From: Pycnopodia helianthoides
Lineage: Eukaryota > Echinodermata > Asteroidea > Forcipulatida > Asteriidae
Direction of reading: 5' to 3'
Assembly: GCA_032158295.1 (NCBI GenBank)
Contig: CM063246.1
Location: 21,776,135 to 21,840,134, forward strand
Length of the DNA: 64,000 nucleotides
The notes under the pieces are model-generated. The model saw nothing but the letters and a program-made list of their open reading frames with translations. It did not search any database and was not told the DNA's origin. The position numbers were made by a program, and so were the translations under genes. Each line of letters begins with the position of its first letter. Positions within the stretch are counted from its first letter, which is position 1. Below are positions 46,601 through 58,600 of the stretch, piece by piece.

Positions 46601-49600
46601 TGCGTAATTTCCCTGGTATTGTCGAGCCTAACTCTCTTAGGCCGTGTTCAAAGTGGCGGCTACGGCTATGGCTTGATCACCGCGTCATCATGCGTTGAAG
46701 TATACAATGTCCTTAGCAACAGTCGTAGCCGTAGCTGTAGCCAATTCGGATACAGCCTCAGTCTAACTCTTAGCGCTGTTTGTAGCTGCCATGTTTTTGA
46801 AAATTCAGGTACATTCTTGCATTTCAAATCTTCGTTTATCACCATTCGTACGAACCATAAGTTCCAATAATATTCCTACTGAGACTTCTGCAGTCTCCAC
46901 CACTGATTTTCTATAGGAATTCTGTCGATGGTACATGTACATGTAAGTCTACTTTATATGTGAGTTTTAAATACCGATACATGTGCCCACCACTGTTGTG
47001 GATATAATTGCCTCACCACAACAATAATAATAATGACAGAGAACATTTATATTGCGCACAAATCCGCAAAACAAAAATGCTCATGGTCTATACAGAGCAA
47101 ACAAGATAATAATGGACCTTATGCAGTGGATGTCATCACGCCACCATCTTAGAGGTAAAAAGAAGACACAACAATGGAAAATGCACATCTATGTACGCGC
47201 TGTGCTCAGAATTGGACAATGAGCAACCTTCTTTTGACCTCTAGCCGAGGGCGCCCTACTCAAATGATGTCATATACATAATGTTTATAACAAAAGCAAC
47301 GTACAAAATAGCAAACACGATGCCATTATATGATTTACCAATGAAAGTACAGAATAGGCTTTTACTCATGATCCTGACCATTTAAGCGCTTTGCATGAGA
47401 CACTCCAAAATTTAATATAGGAGTCCTAGGTAAGCTTGGGCGATATCGCTTTTTCTCAGCCACGATATATCGTCGAGAATATATCGCGATATTCGATATA
47501 ATCGCGATTATTTTTTTACTACAAATCTCACGGTGTGAGTTGTGGCTATGATTGACCTATTATTTCTATCGTTATTCCAATTACCTATTCTTCGGGTTTT
47601 ACTCTAAACCTATGGTATGAAAACCTGGGCCTATTACTTACACACATTTAATGTGTTAACTGCGCATGACAGACTGCTCTTTATGTGTGCATAGCTAATT
47701 AGATCACGCTACTCGCACGTCCGCAACACGCACGTGATAATGCACGTGATAACACCCGTCTGTGTGGGACCGCCTGACTGCTAAGGCTTTGATGTTGGTT
47801 TTTTTTCCGAAGACTAAACCCCGTCGGATCGGATCTGTTTGGGAATCTTGCGGTTGCGGTCTGCAACTCTTTGTTGCAGCAAATCATCTCGACAAGGAGA
47901 TTTACTGTTGCAATATCGTCTCGACAAGGAGATTTATTGTTGCAAGATCGTCTCTTAACGATACTTAACGATATCGCGATTTACCGATATCGCGATTAAA
48001 AAAAACGTGACCCGATATCGTAATCGTTTCAGAACTAGTATCGCGATATTCGATAATATCGTGGTATCGCCCAAGCTTAGTCCTAGGTTGATAAATATAG
48101 GACGTTTTGGACGCTTTGCGGCTAACCTTCGCATGTACTAATACATGTAGATTGAACAGTGAGCACCAGATGTATTGCTTGCATTATGCGTTATAAGCGC
48201 ACGCGTAAGCTTGTACACCAACATGCGTATGGCTAAGGATGCTGAACGCTTGAGCCAACCAATCTTAAACAGCTCCAACTATGTCGTTATTAGCTGGTTG
48301 ATACTTTGGAACAATTTAACTACAAATTGTTCAAAATTTTGTGCGATTTATTGCTGAGATAAGTTATGAATTATACAACAAATATCAGATGACAAGCATC
48401 TAATGTGTAAGGTCTCAAAACCAAAAATATAGGATGATTTTTATTCATACAATATATAAGAATAGAATCACTCATTGAAATCTGGACTGTTCCATTTCAT
48501 TCGGCGTCGCCTTGTGAAATGGAACAGTCCAGATTTCACCTCTTGTTTATATTCTTCTATATTGTACAAATAAGCATCCATTATTTGTATTTTATGGACC
48601 GTTGCACACCGCACACAGGTACATGTTCATGTTTACAACACCCTGTCAATCTTTCCCCCTAAAAGAAAAGAAAATTTTGTTTTTGGAGTACTTCAATTCA
48701 AGGTATTTTAAAAGGCCTCTATTTTAGTGTTACCTCTAATTGTGTTATGCAAGAAAATAATAATAATAATTTTTCAGAGTTAGGGGAAGTTATGTGAATA
48801 AATGCCTTTGTGAATTGTGGCAGGTTTTGTTATCATTATTAGTCACAGCAATCATGTTACGTGTAGTTGTTAGGTTCATCTTGCACTATTTTATCTACAG
48901 GGGATTTTTTCAGCTTCCTGACATACGTTTACACAGATACATAAAATGTGTACTTTGTGATAAAATGACACGTGATCTTTGGTTGTACATGTAGTTGTGA
49001 TAATCTTACCCCTCGATCCTCCAGTCTGAGGTCACGAGTTGTGATAATCTTAATAACCCTCGATCCTCCGGCCAGTCCGAGGTTACGAGTTGTGATAATC
49101 AGAACTCTTGATCCTCCAGTCCGAGGGTAGGAGTCGTGATAATCGTAACTCTCGATTCTCTCTAAGGGTCCATGAAATGTAGTTTTTTTTAATGCAATTC
49201 CTTGGAGATGCATCTTTGTGTCCCATTGTACCTTATTTTCAATTTTTGTTTTCTGCAATTTTTAAGAGTACTTTGGTGCCTGTTTGTATCTTATGCTAAT
49301 CTTTGTGGTCTAGTTAGTAAGACATCTGCTCTCGAATGGCAAAGGTCATGAGTTCGAATCCCATCTGAGTAATATGCCTGTGGATTTTTATTTTTCACAG
49401 GACTTGGGAAAGTACCGAGTGTACAGTGCTTTACATACATCGGTGTAAGGTTAAAACCAAACCAATTAATAGTGTTAATTGTGTTTTAAACTGAATAAAT
49501 AAAAAATAAATAAAATAAATAGTTGAAAAACTACAACCACAAGTCAATTAGCCTTTTGATGGTGGACACAGGGGTGCGGGTTTGCTGTTTGGTTTGGGCA

Positions 49601-52600
49601 TACACAGACAAATTTACCCAAACCGATTAGCTCCCTCGTAATGTTTCTACCAAATCTTAAAATGACTTACAGATTTCACGACAACTTCAAGAATGTACAA
49701 TGAACATTTTCTGTGATTGAACTTACTACAATGACAAACCAATCAATCTAGATTTTTGTCACGGATGTAGCTCCAATGCTCGATGGGCGTGATCACTGGG
49801 AAATATTGGCAACAAAATAAGAAATTCCCCTCATAATAATAACTAATATTACCCAATTCTAGGCATTAAATACTTCCTGGGTGTGTGCTCTTTTACAGGC
49901 GAAGAAATAAGAACAAACCCATACTATTGTACACCCACACAGGAGAGAGAGTTTCATAGGCCAAGTCAACCTGTAAAATACCCAGTGCATATTGCCTACA
50001 CATTGATCAGGCTGTGGTTACGCTCGGGTCCTTTCTCCTATATGCTGACACACTCATACTTCTAGGTGCCATGACTTTACCTTCATTGCATGGTACAGTA
50101 ATCACTGCGGTTAAACTATTTCCTTCCTGCATGAGTTCATAAAGGAGACAAGGACACAATGGAGCCATCCCATTCCCATAACTCAAAACCCACAAATTGC
50201 TTGTGCATTGAGCGAGGGAGAGTAGGTACTAGCCACACATGGCTCTATGCTACAGACCTACTCCATGTTTACATGCATCTGATTTTACCTATTTATACAC
50301 CAGTGTACACTGTACATACAATGCATGTTACGTGCGTGCTTGTCCTTGCTCTATGTTGTAATATACTATTAGTTTGGGATGACAAATCCCTCCCCCTGCT
50401 GTCACTACATGCGTCACATTAATACATAATTTATGCAAACTCTGTGGTTTTTTATTGGATGAACAAAGAGAATGCATTCATAACTAATAGCCCGTGTAGT
50501 TTGATTGGTCACAGTCATCCCATCATAATGCATTGTACATGTAAATGTGGGTGTGTGGGCGTGTGGGCGTATGTACAAACATGTACAAACATGTACAAAG
50601 TTCTTTGCCCCTGTGCGTTCACAATGAATGGTTTAAGTTGATGGTTTTGATGACTTGTAATGACTGGCTGAACTATATGCAGTTGGTGTTCCATGAATTC
50701 CACTTTATAGTGGAGAGTCCAAAATGAATAATACTCCATACTCACAGGAGAGATTGCCAGGTTACTCCTACCCACTCACTCGCTATACAATAAGACTGTC
50801 GTATAAATTTTGTAGCGCCCATATCTTGCAAAAGCAGAATGATGAAAATGGGGAAGCCCCAGTGTGCTCATAAGTGGTAGAGATCTGCTTTATCAGGGTG
50901 TGGGGTTTTGAATAAAAGTAAAAAGCGATGGGAGCAACCAGCATTTTATCTTATGGAATACAAGTCCCTCACATCTTTCTGATGGGTTGCAGCAGTCTTC
51001 AGTTAAACGCTGGTCGGCTCAATGCGCAGCTGTATGAAGAGAGTGTATGTGGATCGGTTATCATGGAGAGAGCTGATGTGGGCGGTAAAGTGTTTCGATT
51101 TACATTTCTGTTTGGAATAAAATGAATGACAATAATCACTGGTGACAATCGTCACAATTTTCCGTTAAAAGCGCATCAGACAAATTCTTGTGCTTACATG
51201 TACATGTATACCAGCCCAATTTCCATGAGGTTTACATTGCTATGGCTGGTGCCCCACTTATTTTTTTTTGCCAAGCAAAGAAATTTTGCTATCGGTAAAT
51301 ATTACTATTTTCTTCTTTATAGCTTTGTATAAAGCTGCTTTTAGAAATTGCTTCAACATATTCCCTGCGAACCAAAAAATAACTAGGAAACCAGTCACAG
51401 ATGGTATGTGACATGATGTTTTGGCTGGAATCCTCGTCATGGTGAGCAAAACTGATCTGTGCTTGAATACATGTACATGTACATGATGTAGCATGTATCA
51501 TGGCTGAAGAAGCTCTCTGAAACTGGGCTCTGGGCCAAATTTTACAGACTTATATCTGATCTGCTTAAGCAACAAATAATGCTTAGCATTTTCCTGTTCA
51601 GCAAAAATTATCAGTAAAGCAGGTCACATGTATGACTACTCTTTTGGCAGCCTATTTCTGGTCAGCAGAACTGTTTCGTGCTTTACTAAGTGTTTTTTAT
51701 GCTTTTACAAGAATTAGGACTTATGACAAGTAATCACTCTTAAAGTCTATCGGAAGTTGGGTTGAGCGCAAAACCGTATAGTTCCACATGAAAACTTTTT
51801 AGAAAAAAAGTTCAATTGAGAACCAAAGCTTATTTCACAAGTTGTATGCTATAGTTAACTGGCACACTGTCTGCTTTTCGGCCAGTGTACTCTGGTCGTC
51901 TTCTGGAGAGTAAATGTTCTTGCTTCCGTGAGATTGCTTTACAAACAAAATTAACAAGTCTTCTGCTATCGGCTGGTACCCTTTTTTGTGTAAGCCTGAC
52001 TAAAATTGTTATAAATTTGTAACTGTAAAAAAGTTGATTGCCTGTCAATTGCCGTGTGTGACATGGTCTAAAGAGTTGAATACCGATTTCAGAGGAGGTT
52101 TCTACTTAAATTTGTGTTTAGTAACACATGTTTTTCTTGAATAGTTTAGATGCCTTGCATGGTGAATGTGTGTGCGATTATTTAAGACCATCCAATTTCT
52201 GTAATAGGGTAATTCCCCAGTTCACTGCAATTATTGCTGATCTGAGGTATTTTCAATGATTATATGAGGCACTCCCATATGAGGTTCTTCGTACATGTAT
52301 ATAGTGTACAGTACAAGCTGTCCCATGATTATGTGTCACTCTGCCTAGAGTTGTCATAGCAGTCCTATGTTGTTGCTAATAAGGAAAGCCGTCAGCATCC
52401 TGTTGTCTCTATGTCAGTCTTTGCATCCTTTTCTGCACTGGAAAAGGAAACATACATTGTAGTCAGCCATCCCGTTATGTGTGTGCACATGTCACTTTGG
52501 AAACGGCAGTTTAGTTCTTCAGCATACAGAGCGAATCCCTCAGGAACTTATTTTTGGTTTCACACGCTGTTTATATATCACTGCTTGGTTTTGTAACTTG

Positions 52601-55600
52601 GTGCAGTTCGAACAAAACGCTACAATTGCAACTGGCGTGGTAGAAAAAGCAGCACACTTACATATATTGCATAGCCTACAACAAGGTGTAAATAGATTAT
52701 ACACAAACTTGTACACACAGAATGTTGAACAGTGTGTTACACTTACAGTGCATTTTATCCGACCATCATGACCATGAAAGAAGTTTCAAGGGTAAGTGGT
52801 AAATGTTTTATGGTTTCTATGGTTACTTGAGTTATTTTATATTTTAGCCACAGGAACCAGAAGTTTGTTCTTTATAATGACTTGACATGTGAAGATGGTC
52901 GCTAGATCAAGTTTGAAAAAACACCAGTTTGTCCAGTTTATCGTCCCCTGCCCTTATCCTTTTTTGAAGCCGCATTCTTTTTTTAAATTAATTTTTGGAA
53001 TTTTTGTCCCCCAAAAGACTTCATATTTCATGTATTTTCGCACTGTCTTGGCACCATTTCGAGGATTCATTTGATTCACCCATAGTTTAGACTGCCGAGT
53101 TACTACAAAGCCAGCAATTTTTTTAGTCTGGCTTTTTCCTCCCTGAAAAAAGGTATCCAGTTAGTAAAACATGATATAAAAGCCCTCATCCTCTTTCTGA
53201 AAAAAAAACTCAGGACGATCAACTAGTGTATCTTTTTACTCGGTCTTATCAACAACAAATGTCAACATTATACTAAGTTATGAAAATTGTGCATGAAGCC
53301 ATTGTCACGCGATTATAAGCTTATTAGCCATAGAATTGTACTTATTTAGGCGGAGGGGGTGGAGCTTTGGATTAAAGGAGGGGGGCAAACCAATCAGAGG
53401 AGACACGCCATTTGAAGATGGATTGTTAGTTCCGGCAAAACTAATGAAACTTGAGCAGGCAGTGCAGGTGAAAGGCCAAATGCCAGTCGTCCACATACAT
53501 GTAATATTAGCATGTGGGAAAGAAAAGCCTGCTGTCTGATGTTAGTTTCTGTCATTACAAAATAGGAAAACAGCGTGTGATGATGGACAGGTTTGGGTGT
53601 TTTGTAATGTAGTCGTCATCACTCTGTGAAAGTGTAATGTATCCACATTTAAAGCCAGCCTGTCTTTTGGAAAAAAAAAAAGTTTAAATATACGCTTGAA
53701 GGTACATATAGGATCATTCAACGGCCCCAAAAATGCGTATTTTTCATCCAAAAGCATATTTCTTATGTAAGATGGTAAGTTAGGAAGCATCCTGCGAAAT
53801 CTTTTGGTCTGAAGTGATTAGAAATCAATAAAAGTATGCCAACAAATTTGAATCGCCAAAGATCTCTTGAGGTGACTTTCGGAATATTCAGATTTCCCTG
53901 GTGTCTGTTTGCGAATGCTGCGGCCAGAGATGCGGTAGGTACCCGCTGTCACCTTGCTAAACTGGATGGCTTCGACGTTCTTGATGAAAATACTGTGACA
54001 GTTTTTTGCTGTTTTTTCAACAAGTAGACACTGTATTCAGCTGAACTGTACACAGCTGGCTTCTATTGTATCTTGCTCGATAATTTGGCCTATAGATCAA
54101 CATTACGTTGACAAATACCAAGCGATGATCCTACCTTTAACGCACATTGCAAAAGCAACTTAGCAACTTTCCCGGTTTCATAATAGGAAGACAACTCATA
54201 AAAAAAATAAACAATCGATGGCCTCGCAAAAATGCGCTTCATGTTAACTTTCAGGTTCAGAAGGAATAGACCCTTAGCATTGTTTTCAAACTGTACGTGT
54301 ACACCATAATGTAATGAAATATGTACATTGTAAACTGTACACTTTCTCCTAACGTCTGTCTTGTCCTTTACAATGTACATTGAACGTTTTCATCACAGCA
54401 AAAGCGCAGGGTACCACGGAAAAAAACCTGTGAATGCCTCTGGTTAATTCGAGGCCTGTGCTACTATGCACTGAAAAGTTTATTTCATTAAACATTAACA
54501 ACGGATAAAGTGCCTTTCTTTACTAATACTACATGTACCCTGATGTTCATTTGGGCGTTAAGCACTCATTAATCCAACTCACTTCCTTTGGAGTATGCAG
54601 CACTGACAGCCAAATTGCCGCACAGGTTGCAGGTTTATATCAACAATTTTTACCCTCACAGGTACCCATTTACTTCTGGGTGATGAGAAGTAGTTGTATA
54701 CAATGTAGAAGTGTCTTGCTCAAGGATGGGGATTTGAACCCACTCCGGTGATCAAGCCACCAGAACTAGGGTTCGATGTGCTAGACCGCTCGGCCACAAT
54801 ATAAATGGCAGAGAATCTGAATTAAAGTTAAACCGCCGATTTTTTTTTTTGGATGCAGCTTCCAACAATGCAGAAGACATCAAAACTGTCACCGAAGAGC
54901 ATCCCCTGGAAGCGGGCCACACCTTGATGGACGATGTCTCCACGGTAGAGGACATGTCTTACCCCGACCTGGAGGTCAACTCCATGGTAGAGGTCAAACA
55001 TCAAACTACATGCTACGGAGTGATCCGATGGATCGGCTTCCCAGATGGATCCAAGAGTAGGACCCCAGTTGCTGGAATTGAACTTGTAAGTACTGTGTGT
55101 GTATTAATCAAACGTTGGTAGACAATTTGACATTTCTTCCGGTCGTAATGAACAGTCCGCTGTATGTCTTTCCAAAAAACGTTTGGCAGATTTATACGTC
55201 ACCTTACATGAAGAGGTTAAAACAGGGACAAACAATGACTTTGCACAAATTAAAAAGAAACCTGACGTGGTACTGGCCGTGACTCCTGCATGGTTGTTTG
55301 AAAGTTTGAGGCCGGCCAGCTGCCCTTGAATGAGTCACTTTTAGAAAAGCGGGTCAGCAGAAGGATACATTTAAATGTGTTCAAGAATAGAGAATGGCAG
55401 ATTTTAAGCTTTTCAGGGGGCCACTGAAATCTAATCAGGGCCACCAAGAAATCTTTGATACTAGCCCCGCTGGCTACCATGAAAAATCTAGTTAAGTTCA
55501 ATCCCGGTTTCCAAGTTCACTTCAGACTTTGCGGAAAATGGCAGAGCAGCTTGGGAGCTTTGCCAGCGTTGTACTGTCTTACATGAGCTGTTTCAGATCC

Positions 55601-58600
55601 TGCAAATCTGACACCTAAAAATAGTTGCTGATCACATGCCTGAAGTTTTGAGGAAACAAAAGCAAACCTAGAAAGGAAAAATTACCGCATGTAATCAATG
55701 GTATTGTTTTTTTTGTGAACTGTAGGAGACTCCTTTGACGAATGGTGGTACGGATGGAACCTTTAACAAGTATCGGTACTTCCATTGTGAGCCTCACAAA
55801 GCCCTCTTTGTTCATCTGTCTCGGTGCAGGCCGGACTCACGGTTCCCGTCTCAGTCCCAGACCTTCAAATCTTCTAAGCGTCAGACAAGTCTAGGTAAAA
55901 GGCCCACAACTCTTGCTACCAACTGGAATAAGTTTGTCAAAACACAGATTTTCTTGCAGCATGGGTGCTTTGCGTTTATAATATTTCTCATGTATATGAT
56001 GTGGTTTTTAACCGTATGGATTCACGCTCTGAAAAAACAATAGATTTCATGAAAGCAATTCTTGCAAGTACGTTCGGAATCTTGCAAACTACTCGGAGTG
56101 TCGAGTTGACTATAAATGTGGATTTATTTTTATTACAGTAGATGAGAATAACAGAAAGGTCAGTGGGCTGCATAAACAGTATGTCTGTTAAAGGATTCTC
56201 TTTAGGGCCCGGTTGTGCTAGGCAATTTAAACAGGCCACTTTAGAGCGACCAATTATACAGCATAAAGAAGGAATATTTGGGTTGCACAAGAGACGTTGT
56301 TTAAAATGACGTGTGAAAGCTAAATGTGGTTTTGTCGTGCTTCTTGGAGACTGCCTGAAACCGGCTGCCTGTAAATTTCCTTGTTTGACAAGGATGTCTT
56401 GCAGAGAGATTTGGTAGACTTCCAAATGCTGACCAGGTCTTGGCCACAGTTGGCTATAGCAACCGATCCAGCTGGAGGGCTGTGCTGCGTGATTGGATGA
56501 GACACCATCGCCAATAAGCTGACAAGAAGATGAGGAGAGGCCAATGTCCTTGATGGATCCGTCTAAAACATGACATTGTCGTCCGCGACAGACGTCTGCC
56601 AGCTGTTACTAACTACTGCTACTGCAGAGAGAGAGAGAGAGAGAGAGTTGCGGTGGTTAATTGTGATGTTTTGTTGTTGTTGCCAACAGATTTCGGCGGG
56701 TTCTCCTCACCAGAAGTGCCGGGGTACACCGACCCACCTCCTAATTTACAGAGGGAGTTTGTGGGAATGCAGAAGGGGATACAGGGGGATCAGAACTCCT
56801 GCTACCTCGACACCACGCTGTTCAGTATGTTCGCCTATAACACTGTGTTCGATCCACTCTTAAGGCGGAAAGCAGGGAAGAGTGATCTCCCCTTGTATAC
56901 CGATGTACAGAGGATACTCAGAGAGAGCATTGTCAACCCGCTGAGAAAGTAAGTTGAAGTCATTGGCCTCACTGGGAGCGGGGTAAACAGACCCCTTGGA
57001 CCCCCCCTTTCCCTCAATAAGATCAAAGACTCAAAAGTAATTTATGTATGACCGATAAGTAGTGTATGAAAATCGTGTGGGAAAAATTAATACTTTTATT
57101 CAAATCAGTCAGGAAACTTATGCGGGTTTGTCAGTGACTAGCCAGCCTGACCAGTCAGGAAACTTATGCGGGTTTGTCAGTGACTAGCCAGCCGGACCAG
57201 TCAGCTTGTCATTTCACTAGTCTGCCAGCTTTTTCATTAGTCCATACTTTATACTAATTAGGGATGCTCTTCAGCTCTGAACTAGCGCGGCCAGCTGGAT
57301 TACGTAGAGTGAAGTTTGACTGGTTCTCGTGTGGTTTAACTTGGCATTCGGCCAGCGTGCCCGTGTTAAGGGAGAACGCTGGTTTAGGCAGTACATGGCT
57401 CATGAAGGTAATAACACCTTAGCCATGCCATCAGCTCTGTAACGCATGGATGGTTCAGTACTTCAACTAAATATATATTTTACATTGATTGATGATATGA
57501 TTATGGAAAAATTCATTCTGAAAAAAATTTGCCTCACTGGGATTAATTAATTCCCCCCCCCCCTCTATTTTTCAGGGATGATAAATTTCAGACTTTGATC
57601 TGAATTCAGACTTGTTCAAGTCTGCCTGGTAAACAAAACAGAACAATATGCTGTATTATTCTCCAAATTAAATAAGTCAGGCTCATTGATCTATTTCTCT
57701 AGGCACTAAGGACACTGTTCCCAAAAGCTCATGGTAGTCCAGGGGTTACCCAAAAAGTGGTAATGCCATCCTTTCAATGTACCTCCTAAGATCTGGATCC
57801 CAGTTTCAGACTTTCTTGGTTAGCAGTGACTCTCACCCTTATTTTGTTGTTGTGATTTTTTGTTAACGTAGGAATGGTTTTGTGAGAGCGGATCGAGTGC
57901 TTCAGCTGAGAGAACATCTAGACAACCTCGGCACCACCAAAGGCTTGATGGATCAAGAGAAAGATCCGGAAGAATTCCTGCATACACTGCTCTCCGAGGT
58001 ATTCAAGTCCAAACCACTGCTAAACATAAGGTATGAGATAACAGTTTACGGTACTATATTACTTCTAAGGGGGCTTCAATTGCAGTCTCTGGTTCTGATC
58101 TCTCCCCTTAGTGGTTACTCGGTGTTAGGGTGTTGACCGAACACCCACAATGGACAACGACAAGGATTGCATTTTATTTGTGGAGTGCCCTGGCCGAGTT
58201 CTTGTGTTGTCAGAGTGTGGGTTTGGGGCTCCGGTAGAAGCTTCCTTGACCATAATTGTCTTGTCCTTTCGATGAGACCTAAAGACGTAGGTCCGTGTTT
58301 GTTCTTATATCGCTTTACCTACGGGTGTCTCATAGTGCTTATTATGGTTAAGACGGGTAAGCTTAGTTTTTGAGTTATGAGACCCCTTTGTAAAGCACCT
58401 TGTAAGCACTAACAGTAAGCACTAATAGTAAGCACTAATAGTGGATGATACCCATGCCTACATCCTTACGGACTGTGAAGGGGGTAACCCTGTTTCAGCC
58501 CCAGGAGTAGGTGGCAACGTGCCCCTGGTGTCAGTTGAGCCCAAATCAGTTAGGTGTAGCCCTCACCTTGAAGTAACCGTTTGGCCTTGTGAGTTAGGCT

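Larger units (their letters stand above)
45294..54858. other. CYLD: Large CYLD intron (intron 10)
   Basis: 9.6 kb between Death domain 5 and CAP-Gly 3. It holds a hAT-like element, a perfect 23-bp hairpin, a 57-bp tandem repeat, two SINEs and much AT-rich sequence. No further Death-domain exon was found. Two weak candidate exons that together keep the frame lie at 49899-49972 and 52607-52685. Confidence 0.7.

Noticed and set aside
48477..48537. Bacterial-type intrinsic terminator
   Set aside because: The stem is long and perfect but lacks a following T run, and the setting is a eukaryotic intron.
53336..53539. Possible CYLD exon (phase 2 in, 0 out)
   Set aside because: The phase does not match either neighbouring exon and the peptide resembles nothing in CYLD; left out of the model.
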